Source of the DNA: Anaerolineae bacterium
GTDB taxonomy: Bacteria > Chloroflexota > Anaerolineae > Aggregatilineales > Phototrophicaceae
Direction of reading: 5' to 3'
Length of the DNA: 64,000 nt
Assembly: GCA_022823945.1 (NCBI GenBank)
Contig: JAJEBK010000009.1
Span: 62,001-126,000, forward strand
Shown here piece by piece: positions 26,099-34,998 of this stretch. The position numbers and the translations under genes are program-made. Position 1 is the stretch's first letter. The number at the start of each line of letters is the position of its first letter. A model generated the notes under the pieces. The model did no database searches. It was not told the DNA's origin and was given only the letters and a program-made list of their open reading frames with translations.

Positions 26099-27508
26099 GT
26101 GTCCAGCACATTAGACACTTTCAGCGAATTGCGGAGGGCGCTGCGAGAGCCTGGCGCGCTGGGACAATCGGCTGCGTTAGTTGTGGCTGTTTCTGGCGGC
26201 GCGGACTCGGTTGCGCTGCTGCATGCGTTGCGCCGCTTGCAAGACCAGTTGAGCATCACGCTGCATGTCGCTTCGCTGGATCATGGCATCCGCGCCGAGG
26301 CTGGCCAGCGAGACCTGGCATTCGTTGCTGCGCTGGCGGCGGATTGGCGGCTGTCATGCACAGTGGCTGCTGTCGATGTGCCGCTGCTGTCGCGGGAATG
26401 GGGAGTTGGCATCGAGGCGGCGGCGCGGAAGGCTCGCTACGATTTTCTGGCGCAGGTGGCAAAGCAACTGGATATAGATTGTGTGGCTGTCGCTCATCAT
26501 GCCGATGATCAGGCAGAAACGATGCTCATGAATATCGCGCGCGGCAGTGGCTTGCGCGGTCTGCGGGGCATGCGCCCGGTATCAACCTTGCCGGGCTACC
26601 CAGAAATCCGCTTGCTGCGTCCGCTGCTGGGCTGTTCGCGCGCAGATATTGAGGCCTATTGCGCCCAACACAAGCTGGCGTATTGTACGGACGAAAGCAA
26701 CAGCGATACGCGCTATCGGCGCAATTACATCCGCAGCGAGATCATCCCGCGCTTGCAAAGGCTGAATCCAGCGGTAGTCGGCGCATTGCAACGGCTGGGC
26801 GAGTCGGCTGCTGTCGACCAAGATTTCCTCAAGCAGCAATTCGCACAGATTGCGCAGCCCAGGATAAACAAATCGTTCGACCGGTGGCGCATCGACAAGG
26901 CAGACTATTTTTCCTTGCACGCGGCGCTGCGCAGGCGAATTTTGTTGGCTGCGGTTGAAAATCTGGCGGATGGCTCGGCTGGATTGATGCACGACCTCGC
27001 GATTGAACTGGATGTCTGGGCGCGGGCTGCTCGCGTCGGCGCTTGGCGAGATGTGGGCGCTGGCATCCGACTGCGCTGCGATTATGACGCGCTGGTTGTG
27101 GAGAAGAGCGGCGCCATGCCAGAGCCGGGTCGATATCGTCTGATTGCAAAGGACACAGATATCAAATTGGCAGCGGGGCAAACCGTGACGCTGGGCGGAA
27201 TCAGCTTGCGCGTCGGGCTTGCGGCAGAGACAGGGCATTGTGCCAGCCTGCAATTGCCTGCCCAGGCCGAGCTTCGTCTGCGCACACGCCGCAGGGGCGA
27301 ATGGTTCAAACCCAAAGGCATGGGCGGTCGTTCGCGCAAGCTCAAAGATTGGATGATCGACCGCAAGATCCCACGAATGCTGCGCGACCAGATTCCCTTG
27401 CTCTGCGCCGATGAGGCGATTGTCGCCATCTGCCTGGCGGATACCTGGCATCTTGCCGAGATTGTCTGGCCTGTTGGCAGCCCGCGCATCACCATCCTGT
27501 TAGACTGA
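26099..27508 (+). CDS. tilS: tRNA(Ile)-lysidine synthase TilS
   Basis: A 469-residue N-type ATP pyrophosphatase that attaches lysine to C34 of tRNA-Ile2(CAU), changing its codon from AUG to AUA. The PP-loop is VAVSGGADSVALLHAL near residue 30, followed by SLDHGIRAEAGQRDLAFV and the HHADDQAETMLMNIARGSGLRGL signature. The C-terminal TilS domain ends with LRTRRRGEWFKPKGMGGRSRKLKDWMIDRKIP. The GTG at 26099 has GGGAG at the right spacing; the frame extends upstream to a TTG at 26042 without similarity. It stands alone, without the hpt or ftsH genes often found downstream. Confidence 0.95.
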   Translation: MSSTLDTFSELRRALREPGALGQSAALVVAVSGGADSVALLHALRRLQDQLSITLHVASLDHGIRAEAGQRDLAFVAALAADWRLSCTVAAVDVPLLSREWGVGIEAAARKARYDFLAQVAKQLDIDCVAVAHHADDQAETMLMNIARGSGLRGLRGMRPVSTLPGYPEIRLLRPLLGCSRADIEAYCAQHKLAYCTDESNSDTRYRRNYIRSEIIPRLQRLNPAVVGALQRLGESAAVDQDFLKQQFAQIAQPRINKSFDRWRIDKADYFSLHAALRRRILLAAVENLADGSAGLMHDLAIELDVWARAARVGAWRDVGAGIRLRCDYDALVVEKSGAMPEPGRYRLIAKDTDIKLAAGQTVTLGGISLRVGLAAETGHCASLQLPAQAELRLRTRRRGEWFKPKGMGGRSRKLKDWMIDRKIPRMLRDQIPLLCADEAIVAICLADTWHLAEIVWPVGSPRITILLD

Positions 27509-27531
27509 CGGGCAGGCGTCACCTGTCGAAT

Positions 27532-27560
27532 TTGGGCGCGGAACACAATCCCGCTATAAT
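27532..27560 (+). promoter_or_regulatory. Promoter of the response-regulator gene
   Basis: TTGGGC (27532-27537), 17 bp and a perfect TATAAT (27555-27560). Transcription would begin around 27567, giving a leader of about 30 bases. Confidence 0.6.
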
Positions 27561-27595
27561 AGGTAGTAATAGTTTAGTGTGTGGTGCTTCGCGAG

Positions 27596-28435
27596 ATGGC
27601 AGACAGACAGCTTATGCGCTTGCTGTTGGTTGTCGCCGACGGTGTCAGCCGGTACACGTTGAGCATGACTTTGCAGCGCGAGGGCTATGTTGTAGACGAG
27701 GCAGCCAACGGCGAGGCGGCGCTGGAAAGTTTCCACCGGCATGACTTCGACCTCGTGCTGGCAGATATTGATTTGCCCGGCATGGACGGCTTTGAATTGC
27801 TGCGCGGCGTGAAACAGCATTCGTCCGATGCGGTAGTCATCTTGATGTCGGCGGACGCGGATCTGCACAGCGCCGTGCGAGCGCTGCGTGCTGAGGCGGG
27901 AGACTTTTTGCCGATGCCCTGCTCCAGCGATGAATTGCGCGCCAGTGTCGAGCTTGGCATGGCCAGCGCCCGCAGAAAAATGCGCCGCCGACGTCTGCTG
28001 ACCGCAATCGAACAGAATGTCGCTCAACTGACGACCGAGTTGGCGAGCGCAGCCAGCGACGATAGCCGGGCGACTATGAATTTGCGAGAGCTCCGCCAAT
28101 CGCCATCAATACACAGGAATGTTATCAGCTTGGGTCCATTTGAGTTGGCGCCGGGCAGATACGAAATCGCCGTTGGTGGCGCAAACACCAGTTTGACACC
28201 CACCGAATTCGACCTGCTGCTATACCTGGCCGCCCACCGCGAGCGCGTCGTGCCGTGCAGCGAACTGGTGCGCGAGGTGCGCGGCTATCATGTCGAAGAG
28301 CCAGAAGCCCGCGAAGTCATCCGCCCGCATATCAGCAACCTGCGCCGCAAGCTCAAGAGCCTGGACGATGCTGATATGATCGTCAATGTACGCGGCTCGG
28401 GTTATCGCTTGATTGAGGCTGTGCAAGCCGATTGA
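27596..28435 (+). CDS. OmpR/PhoB-family response regulator
   Basis: A 279-residue two-domain regulator. The receiver domain has the phospho-acceptor Asp in LVLADIDLPGMDGFELL and the switch Ser in VVILMSADADLH, but the conserved lysine that normally follows beta-5 is not obvious (the region reads FLPMPCSSDEL), so phosphorylation signalling may be altered. After a linker of about 70 residues the C-terminal winged helix has TSLTPTEFDLLLYLAAHRERVV, ending RGSGYRLIE. No kinase is adjacent, making it an orphan; the nearest kinase gene is at 37.2 kb. The ATG at 27596 is used, with a GTG at 27581 or an ATG at 27614 as alternatives. Confidence 0.85.
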   Translation: MADRQLMRLLLVVADGVSRYTLSMTLQREGYVVDEAANGEAALESFHRHDFDLVLADIDLPGMDGFELLRGVKQHSSDAVVILMSADADLHSAVRALRAEAGDFLPMPCSSDELRASVELGMASARRKMRRRRLLTAIEQNVAQLTTELASAASDDSRATMNLRELRQSPSIHRNVISLGPFELAPGRYEIAVGGANTSLTPTEFDLLLYLAAHRERVVPCSELVREVRGYHVEEPEAREVIRPHISNLRRKLKSLDDADMIVNVRGSGYRLIEAVQAD

Positions 28436-28514
28436 AGTCCATCAGCCTTTTGCCACATGGTCTGCCAGGCTGGTGCCGGTTTTTTCCGGTTCTTATGTCG
28501 CCGGTGAGGTCTGT

Positions 28515-30644
28515 ATGCGCCCTCTCTTCATAACTGTCCTGGCGCTTTCTTGCCTTGGCGCATTGTCCCAGGCGCAGACAGTAGAAGGAGCCGACTGCGA
28601 AGAGGCTGGCGCATTGTACAGCGAAACTTACACCAGCCGCATCACCGGGCGCGACCACCGCTATGCTGTTTATTTGCCGCCCTGTTATGCTGCGGATGTT
28701 GCCGCCTATCCCGTCTTGCTGTTGCTGCATGGTTCGAACGCCGACGACAGCCAGTGGGCGCGGCTCGGTTTTATTGATGCGCTGGCAGCCCACATCCGCG
28801 CGGGCAGTGCCTCGACAATGATCGTGCTGATGCCCTATGGCGGCGCAGAAGCCAACCAAAACCACTTCGATGCCATCAGCTATGATCGCATATTGCTGGA
28901 CTTCCTGGCGCAGATGTCGATTCGCTATCGCAGCAATGGCTCGCAAGCCATCGGCGGCATCTCGCGCGGCGGCTTTTGGGCTTATCAGATCGGACTGCGT
29001 CATGCCGATGACTTCGTGGCAGTTGGCGGACACAGCCCCTACTTCGACCGCGTTCATGTCGCGCCAGCGCACAACCCGCTGCATATCGCCGAAGCGCTCG
29101 ACCGCGACACCTATCCGCGCTTGTGGCTGGATCGCGGAACTGCCGATCATGCTGTGGCTGGCATCGAGCAGATGCGCACCATCCTTCAGCGCGCCAATGT
29201 GCCCCACGAGTATGTTGTGCATCCTGGCGGGGCGCACAGCGAAGACAACTGGTCGCAGCATGTCAGCGAGTACCTGGACTTTTATGCGCGCGCATTCAGC
29301 GAGCCGCGCGCGCTGCCCGAGCCAGCTACAATCCGCGCGGGCTTTGAACTTTGGCTGCCGGCTGTCGATTTTGGCGAGGCCATGCTTTCGCTGGACCGGG
29401 CGGAGTTGACTGCCACGCTGGCGGGCGAATTGGACAAGCGACTCGTCATCAGCGAATCGGCGCGGGCACGTTTGGCAGCGCATGGTTTCCAGCTGCACGC
29501 GGATACCGAAATCGTTGACGATTTGCGGCTTTTCAATGCCTTGTGGCTTTCGACCGGCAAGTTCACGCTGCTGCCATTTGACGAGCTGCACATGCGGCTG
29601 CGTCCCTTGTGGCTGGATGACAGGCCTGTCGTCGATCAGCTGGCGGGATACCCACTGGTTTTTGAAAGCGACGCGCCAAATTATGACCCGGACAAGTTGA
29701 CGCGCATCACGCTTTCTGGCACGACCGCGCTGGCACGCCACACCTTGACGGCGCTGCACGAGAAGGGCTTGCCGTGGGCGGCGAGCGGCATTCGCGACTA
29801 TGTGCGGCGGGCCGATGTCTTTCATATCACCAACGAAGCTTCGATCGCGCCGGGCTGCCCGCAACTGAACGATGTCGCGCTGGCGGGGCAAAGCAGCCTG
29901 TGCATGACACGCGCACATGCCGACCTGTTTGGGTTGCTGGATGTCGATGTGGTCGATATCAGTGGCAACCATATCGCCGACTTCGGATATGAATCATTCA
30001 TCGACACATTGGATCATTTCACTGCGCAGGGTATACAACTGGTGGGCGGCGGCCGCGACCAGGCAGCGGCGCGCTCGCCATTGATCTTGCGGCAGAAGGG
30101 TTTGAGCATTGCCTGGCTGGCTTGCAATGCCATTGGACCAGCTTATGCGCTGGCAAATGATGACCCCGCCTCTGACCTGGGGCGCAGGCCCGGCACCGCA
30201 TTCTGCAACAAAGCCTGGCTGCAAGAAGCGCTGCCGGTCTTGGCTTCACAACACGATGTCGTGCTGTTGACCCTGCATTTTCGCGAATTCAGCGGCTTTG
30301 AACCCAACGAGCGGCATATTCAGGATTATCAAGCCTATGCCGAATGGGGAGCGGATGTGGTCATAGGCACTGCCCAGCATCAACCCATGTCCATCGACCT
30401 CTACCAGACGCGGCGCGGCGAGATCGCATTTATCCATTATGGCTTGGGCAATCTGTTCTTCGACCAGCAACTCTGGGGGCAGCGGCGCTTCTTTATGGAT
30501 ACGCTCTATCTCTATGACGGGCGGCTGCTGGCGGTGGAGCTCTTCCCCGGCATCATCGACGGGCGTGCGCGTCCCCGTTTGCTGACAGGCGAAGATCGCT
30601 TTAACTTCCTGCATTTTATGCTCGTCCAGAAGAGTTCGCTGTAG
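28515..30644 (+). CDS. Secreted fusion of an esterase and a CapA-like metallophosphatase domain
   Basis: A 709-residue exported protein. A signal peptide (MRPLFITVLALSCLGALSQA) precedes an alpha/beta-hydrolase of the putative-esterase type: oxyanion LLLLHGSNADD, nucleophile S150 in GGISRGG, acid in LDRGTADH and His in PGGAHSEDNW. The C-terminal half resembles CapA / PGA_cap enzymes, with FHITNEAS (cf. NLE), DISGNHIADFG (cf. GNNHxxDYG), VLLTLHFREFSG and a final FIHYGLGNLFFDQQ. The expected GD of the first CapA motif reads SGT and the GHHPH motif reads GTAQHQP, so metal binding may be changed. The ATG at 28515 has GGTGAGG upstream. It could act on envelope polymers; that is inference. Confidence 0.75.
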   Translation: MRPLFITVLALSCLGALSQAQTVEGADCEEAGALYSETYTSRITGRDHRYAVYLPPCYAADVAAYPVLLLLHGSNADDSQWARLGFIDALAAHIRAGSASTMIVLMPYGGAEANQNHFDAISYDRILLDFLAQMSIRYRSNGSQAIGGISRGGFWAYQIGLRHADDFVAVGGHSPYFDRVHVAPAHNPLHIAEALDRDTYPRLWLDRGTADHAVAGIEQMRTILQRANVPHEYVVHPGGAHSEDNWSQHVSEYLDFYARAFSEPRALPEPATIRAGFELWLPAVDFGEAMLSLDRAELTATLAGELDKRLVISESARARLAAHGFQLHADTEIVDDLRLFNALWLSTGKFTLLPFDELHMRLRPLWLDDRPVVDQLAGYPLVFESDAPNYDPDKLTRITLSGTTALARHTLTALHEKGLPWAASGIRDYVRRADVFHITNEASIAPGCPQLNDVALAGQSSLCMTRAHADLFGLLDVDVVDISGNHIADFGYESFIDTLDHFTAQGIQLVGGGRDQAAARSPLILRQKGLSIAWLACNAIGPAYALANDDPASDLGRRPGTAFCNKAWLQEALPVLASQHDVVLLTLHFREFSGFEPNERHIQDYQAYAEWGADVVIGTAQHQPMSIDLYQTRRGEIAFIHYGLGNLFFDQQLWGQRRFFMDTLYLYDGRLLAVELFPGIIDGRARPRLLTGEDRFNFLHFMLVQKSSL

Positions 30645-30748
30645 CCTGCCGCGAACCCGCGATATTTCTTACGCGATTCCGATGAAAACAATGTAAATTA
30701 TTTGTTGCGCTCGGCTATGCAAGCTAGGCGCATTCTGTTTGCCTGCGC

Positions 30749-30754
30749 TATAAT
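30749..30754 (+). promoter_or_regulatory. -10 box of the ClpB-like gene
   Basis: TATAAT within GCGCTATAAT, 35 bp before the ATG at 30790. No clear -35 is seen. Confidence 0.4.
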
Positions 30755-30789
30755 GCTGCCTGCCAATTGCCCGAGGCTGCGACAGAACG

Positions 30790-33033
30790 ATGTCGACTCT
30801 CAATCCCGACCTGATCACCAAAGACATGGATGCTGTGCTCAATGACGCGGTGCCCCTGTTGGCGGAATATCGCAAGTCGTCCATCATGCCCGAAATGGTC
30901 TTGCTCGCTTTGTTACGGCGGAAGGATACAGCCGCCTGGCGCATGCTAAACGACTTCGAAAGCGAGCGCGGCGTCGACCTGGAGCGCCTGGAGCGGCAAG
31001 TGCGCGTGGCCATCCAGTCGCGGCGCGACCCCGATGGCAGCCTCGACTTCATCGCCATCGGCAATCGCAAAGTCTCGCTCAGTCGCCAGTCGATCATCTT
31101 GCTGGACGATGGGCTGACGATCGCCAACTCCATGAACCAGCAGAAAATCGACACCGATCACGCGTTGGCTGTTCTGGCAGAATCATCGGTGAGCACCGGG
31201 CGCGTCTTGCGCCAGTTCAGCATCACGCCCAAAGCCATCCAGGATGCCTATAGCGATGCCAGCAAAATCATCCCGGCGCGCTCGGACAGCACGACGGTCG
31301 ATTATGTGGCGCGGGCAAAACGGGGCCAGCTGCGCGCTGTGCATTTCCGCGAAGACCTGCTGCGCAACATGATCAATGTGCTCACGCAATCGGTGAACCG
31401 GCATATCATCCTGGTGGGTCCAGACGGAGTCGGCAAGCGCACCCTGGCTTACAGTCTGGCGCTGTTGATGGCGGAGGACAAGGGACCCAAAAGCTTGTCC
31501 AACCTGGTGCAGATCAGCGAAACCGCCTTGCTGGATGGCGACCAGGAGGCTTTTCGCGCCGGGATGAGCGCGGCGCGGCGTGGCATCCTGTTTCTGCCGC
31601 TGATTCATCGCTTCTTTGGTGGTCCTATCAAAGCCGACTTCAACAAGGCGACTGCGCTGGTGCAAAAAGCTTTCCTCAGCGACGACCCGGTCATCATCTG
31701 CACGACAACCCAGCAAGAGTTTGAAGCGCGCATCCAGGGCGTCAGCGCCATCATGGAAAACAGCCAGCTCATCCGCGTGGAAGAGCCGCTGCTGGACGAG
31801 ACGGTGCGCATCCTGGAGACGATTTCGCCGCATATCGAAGCCGACTATGAAATCGCCGTCGAGCATGACGCGCTGAAAATGGCTGCTCGCATGGCGCAGC
31901 GCTTTTTGACCATCAATCCGCTGCCACAGAGCGCCGAGCAACTCCTGCATCGCAGCGCAGCGCTGGTCAATATGGCGAAGCAGACGCACCTGGCTTTCAA
32001 GCCCGAAGACAATGACGCCACCCTGGATATCGGTGATATCGCGGTGGCAACCAGTCAAATGACCGGCATCCCGGTCAGCAAGCTGGGCGCGGACGAACGC
32101 CAGCGCTATGCCAATATGGACGAACACATCCGCCAGCGGCTTATCGGGCAAGAAGAAGCGGTGCGCCTGGTCAGCCGCGCTATCAAAACAGCGCGCGTCG
32201 GGCTCAAAGATCCGCGCAGACCGGTGGGCACATTCCTCTTCTTGGGTCCAACCGGGATTGGCAAGACCGAGCTGGCGAAGGTGCTGGCTGACTTTATGTT
32301 CGGCAGCGAAGAAAATCTCTTTGTCCTGGACATGAGCGAGTACAAAGACGAAAGCAGCATCAATCGACTGCTTGGCTCGGCAGTTGGCTATGTCGGCAGC
32401 GAAGAGGGTGGCCAGCTCACCGAGCGCATCCGCACCCGGCCCTACACGATCGTGCTGTTGGACGAGATCGAAAAAGCCCATCCACGCATCATGGATGTGC
32501 TGCTGCAAGTGATGGAAGAGGGCCGATTGACCGACGGCCGTGGCAACACCGCGCGCTTTAGCGAAGCCGTCGTCATCTTGACCAGCAACATCGGCTCTGA
32601 GCATCTGATGGTGCGCAAAATCACCGAAGACCTGCGCGAACAAGTGCTGGACCAGGTGTTGGACTTCCTGCGTCCCGAGTTTGTTAATCGCCTGGATGAG
32701 GTGATTCTGTTCAATGCGCTCAGCGATGATGACTTTGTGCTGATCCTGGACCTGTTGATAGAAAAAGAAAACAAGCTGGCGGCAGAACGCGGCTTGTCCT
32801 TGAGCTTTACGCCCGAAGCCAAGCAATGGCTGCTGGAACAAAACGACGAGCCAGAGTTTGGCGCGCGGCCCCTGCGGCGGATCTTGCGGCGCAATCTTCG
32901 CGAGCCGCTTGCCGACTTCTTGCTGCGCAGCGACCCGCCCGAAGGCACCCAGGTGCTCGTGCAGGCCAACGGTCAGAAAGCCAATGGCCTGGCATTTGCC
33001 GCCTCCATAGACGGGCAGCCAATCGAAGTCTAA
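30790..33033 (+). CDS. Divergent ClpB-type AAA+ ATPase with degenerate first ATPase module
   Basis: A 747-residue two-module Clp protein. An N-domain-like helical part (residues 1-160) is followed by module 1, with Walker A GPDGVGKR at 210-217. Where Walker B should be (about 266-271) it reads LFLPLI, so the catalytic Asp-Glu pair is missing. Module 2 is intact: Walker A GPTGIGKT 486-493, Walker B LLDEIEK 556-562, sensor 1 TSN 598-600 and sensor 2 GARPLRR 691-697. There is no ClpP-binding IGF/L loop after sensor 1 and no long ClpB coiled-coil M-domain, so it is probably a remodeller rather than a protease partner. The ATG at 30790 lies behind TATAAT at 30749-30754. The phosphohexomutase gene follows 47 bp downstream. 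Confidence 0.85.
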   Translation: MSTLNPDLITKDMDAVLNDAVPLLAEYRKSSIMPEMVLLALLRRKDTAAWRMLNDFESERGVDLERLERQVRVAIQSRRDPDGSLDFIAIGNRKVSLSRQSIILLDDGLTIANSMNQQKIDTDHALAVLAESSVSTGRVLRQFSITPKAIQDAYSDASKIIPARSDSTTVDYVARAKRGQLRAVHFREDLLRNMINVLTQSVNRHIILVGPDGVGKRTLAYSLALLMAEDKGPKSLSNLVQISETALLDGDQEAFRAGMSAARRGILFLPLIHRFFGGPIKADFNKATALVQKAFLSDDPVIICTTTQQEFEARIQGVSAIMENSQLIRVEEPLLDETVRILETISPHIEADYEIAVEHDALKMAARMAQRFLTINPLPQSAEQLLHRSAALVNMAKQTHLAFKPEDNDATLDIGDIAVATSQMTGIPVSKLGADERQRYANMDEHIRQRLIGQEEAVRLVSRAIKTARVGLKDPRRPVGTFLFLGPTGIGKTELAKVLADFMFGSEENLFVLDMSEYKDESSINRLLGSAVGYVGSEEGGQLTERIRTRPYTIVLLDEIEKAHPRIMDVLLQVMEEGRLTDGRGNTARFSEAVVILTSNIGSEHLMVRKITEDLREQVLDQVLDFLRPEFVNRLDEVILFNALSDDDFVLILDLLIEKENKLAAERGLSLSFTPEAKQWLLEQNDEPEFGARPLRRILRRNLREPLADFLLRSDPPEGTQVLVQANGQKANGLAFAASIDGQPIEV

Positions 33034-33080
33034 GATTTAGCAAGCAGTCTCGTATTGATGCCCCAAACCCAGAGGAAACG

Positions 33081-34499
33081 ATGACAAAACTCGATGCGTC
33101 CATATTCCGCAAATACGATATCCGGGGCATTGCGACTGGCGATGCGCCTCAACTGACGCCGGCTGTGGCTCTGCTGGTCGGCAAGGCGCTGGGCACTTAT
33201 TTGCCTCGTGAATTTGGCAGCGAGCGCATTTTCGTCGGCAGCGACAATCGCCTCAGTTCCGCTCCTTTGAAAGACGCCGTCATCGAGGGCTTGGCATCGA
33301 CCGGGTTGTCCGTAACTGACATCGGCGAGGTCTTGACGCCGACGGTCTATTTTGCTTCTGCGTCTTTTGGCACAGGCGGCGCAGGCGTGATGATCACCGG
33401 CAGCCACCTCGATACGCGCTACAACGGCATCAAAATGGCTTATGGCAAGCTGGCGCTGGCTGGGGAACAAATTCAATCGCTGCTATCGATCATCCACGAC
33501 CGCGCTTTCACAACAGGCAGCGGCGAGGTCACGCGCGACTTCGACCTGATCCTGCGCCACATGGCAGCAATCCAGAGCAAGGTCAATATGGCGCGGCGCA
33601 TGAAAATCGTGCTGGACGCCGGCAATGGCTTGTCGGGCACCTATATCCCGCCGGTGCTGCGAGCGCTGGGTATGGATGTGGAATGCCTGTATTGCGAGCC
33701 GGACGGCACATTCCCCAACCACCTGCCCAACCCCGAAGACCCGGAGATGACGCGCGACCTCGAAGCCAAGGTGCTGGAGCTGAACGCCGACCTGGGCTTG
33801 GCATTTGATGGCGACAGCGATCGCTGCGGCTTCATCGACAATCGCGGGCATCATATCGCGGCCGACCGTTTGCTGGCGCTGCTGGCGCGTGATTTGCTCA
33901 GCCGCCATCCCAATACGCCGATCGTATTCGATGTAAAAGCCTCGCAAGCGCTGCCAGACGAAATCAAGAAGTTCGGTGGCATCCCCATCATGTGGAAGTC
34001 GGGCCACAGCTTGATGAAGCAAAAGATGAACGAGATCGGCTCGCTGCTGGGCGGCGAAGTCAGCGGACATTTGTTCATCGGCGAAGATTATTACGGCTTT
34101 GACGATGCGCCGCTGGTCGCGCTGAAGACATTGGAAATCATCAGCAAGTCCGACCGCACAATCGCCGAAATCTTCGACGACATTCCCAAACTGGTGGCCA
34201 CGCCAGAGATCGTGCTGACTGCGCCCGACGAGTTGAAGTTCAGCATGATTGACGAGATGACAGCCCGCCTGCAAAGCAAATACGAAGTCGTGACTGTCGA
34301 TGGCGCTCGCGTCTTGTTTGAAAACGGCTGGGGCTTGGTGCGCGCCAGCAATACGCAGCCCGCGGTGACCTTGCGCTTCGAAGCCTATACGCGTGAGCAG
34401 ATCGCCGCCTACCTGCAGGTATTCAAAACGCAACTGAATAATTATCCGCAGATCGACCAAAGCAACTTCCTGGCGCAGGTCGAGGCTTTTGCCGACTGA
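33081..34499 (+). CDS. Phosphomannomutase/phosphoglucomutase family enzyme
   Basis: A 472-residue four-domain alpha-D-phosphohexomutase that interconverts hexose 1- and 6-phosphates for sugar-nucleotide synthesis. The N-terminal KYDIRGIA motif, Mg loop DGDSDRCGF, sugar-binding GGEVSGH and phosphate-binding RASNTQP are all in order. The catalytic serine loop reads TGSHLDTRYNG where the family has TGSHNPPxYNG, so Ser and His remain but Asn-Pro became Leu-Asp. The ATG at 33081 has AGAGGAAACG upstream. It is 47 bp behind the ClpB-like gene and could be in one transcript. I cannot separate mannose from glucose specificity. Confidence 0.92.
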   Translation: MTKLDASIFRKYDIRGIATGDAPQLTPAVALLVGKALGTYLPREFGSERIFVGSDNRLSSAPLKDAVIEGLASTGLSVTDIGEVLTPTVYFASASFGTGGAGVMITGSHLDTRYNGIKMAYGKLALAGEQIQSLLSIIHDRAFTTGSGEVTRDFDLILRHMAAIQSKVNMARRMKIVLDAGNGLSGTYIPPVLRALGMDVECLYCEPDGTFPNHLPNPEDPEMTRDLEAKVLELNADLGLAFDGDSDRCGFIDNRGHHIAADRLLALLARDLLSRHPNTPIVFDVKASQALPDEIKKFGGIPIMWKSGHSLMKQKMNEIGSLLGGEVSGHLFIGEDYYGFDDAPLVALKTLEIISKSDRTIAEIFDDIPKLVATPEIVLTAPDELKFSMIDEMTARLQSKYEVVTVDGARVLFENGWGLVRASNTQPAVTLRFEAYTREQIAAYLQVFKTQLNNYPQIDQSNFLAQVEAFAD

Positions 34500-34636
34500 G
34501 CCCTCGCGCCTGTGTCTGGACAGTTCATCAATCACCACCAAGCAAGATCATCGCAGCGTCCTGTGCGAGATTTTGAAACGATCCGCGCGTATATTCTGCC
34601 TGCCCTGACCAGTTGGGAGGCGGACAGAAACAAGCG

Positions 34637-34894
34637 TCAGAATGGGCCGGCCGGCGAGATAGCCTGCAGCAAATAATTGATCGTGCCCAGCGAGATGAGC
34701 AGCGCCAAACCCAGAGCTATCAGCACGCAGCCATAGACGATCTGTCGCCGATCCCAGGCTTTTGTGCGGCGGGGTGGGGCAGTCGGGCGCGTTTGCAGCT
34801 TCTGCCAGCTGCGGTCGCGGTCGAATATCAGCAGCGCGCCCCAGATGATGAAAGGCAGCCCAAAGACCCCGCCAAAGCATATCGCGCCAAGCAT
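34637..34894 (-). CDS. Small two-helix membrane protein, unknown
   Basis: An 85-residue protein with two hydrophobic helices: residues 2-20 (GAICFGGVFGLPFIIWGAL) and about 52-70 (IVYGCVLIALGLALLISLG). They are joined by a basic, Pro-rich loop. I recognise no family. The ATG at 34894 has a good GGGAGAG ribosome site, which supports it as a real gene. It is divergent from the next gene at 34999 and convergent with the phosphohexomutase, from which it is separated by 137 bp with no recognisable feature. Confidence 0.6.
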   Translation of the reverse strand: MLGAICFGGVFGLPFIIWGALLIFDRDRSWQKLQTRPTAPPRRTKAWDRRQIVYGCVLIALGLALLISLGTINYLLQAISPAGPF

Positions 34895-34943
34895 ATTCTC
34901 TCCCGCTGTGCCCTGCTGCGATTGTCGCGCCTGGCGGATGCTC

Positions 34944-34971
34944 TTGCAAGTTGCGTCATATCGGCTACCAT
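34944..34971 (+). promoter_or_regulatory. Promoter of the 34999-37187 gene pair
   Basis: TTGCAA (34944-34949), a 16-bp spacer and TACCAT (34966-34971), 27 bp before the ATG. Confidence 0.45.
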
Positions 34972-34998
34972 TGTTGGCAGCCACTGAGAGGACCGCGC

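Noticed and set aside
28383..29972. Long open frame of 529 codons on the minus strand
   Set aside because: It is antisense to the esterase-CapA gene, is rich in His, Gln and Arg, has no family signature, and the plus-strand gene has signal peptide and catalytic motifs.
30645..30700. Terminator after the esterase-CapA gene
   Set aside because: CGCG-AACC-CGCG is only 4 bp and the following run is broken (ATATTTCTT); too weak to list.
31183..32841. Long open frame of 552 codons on the minus strand
   Set aside because: It is antisense to the ClpB-like gene and has low-complexity, Gln/His/Arg-rich composition.
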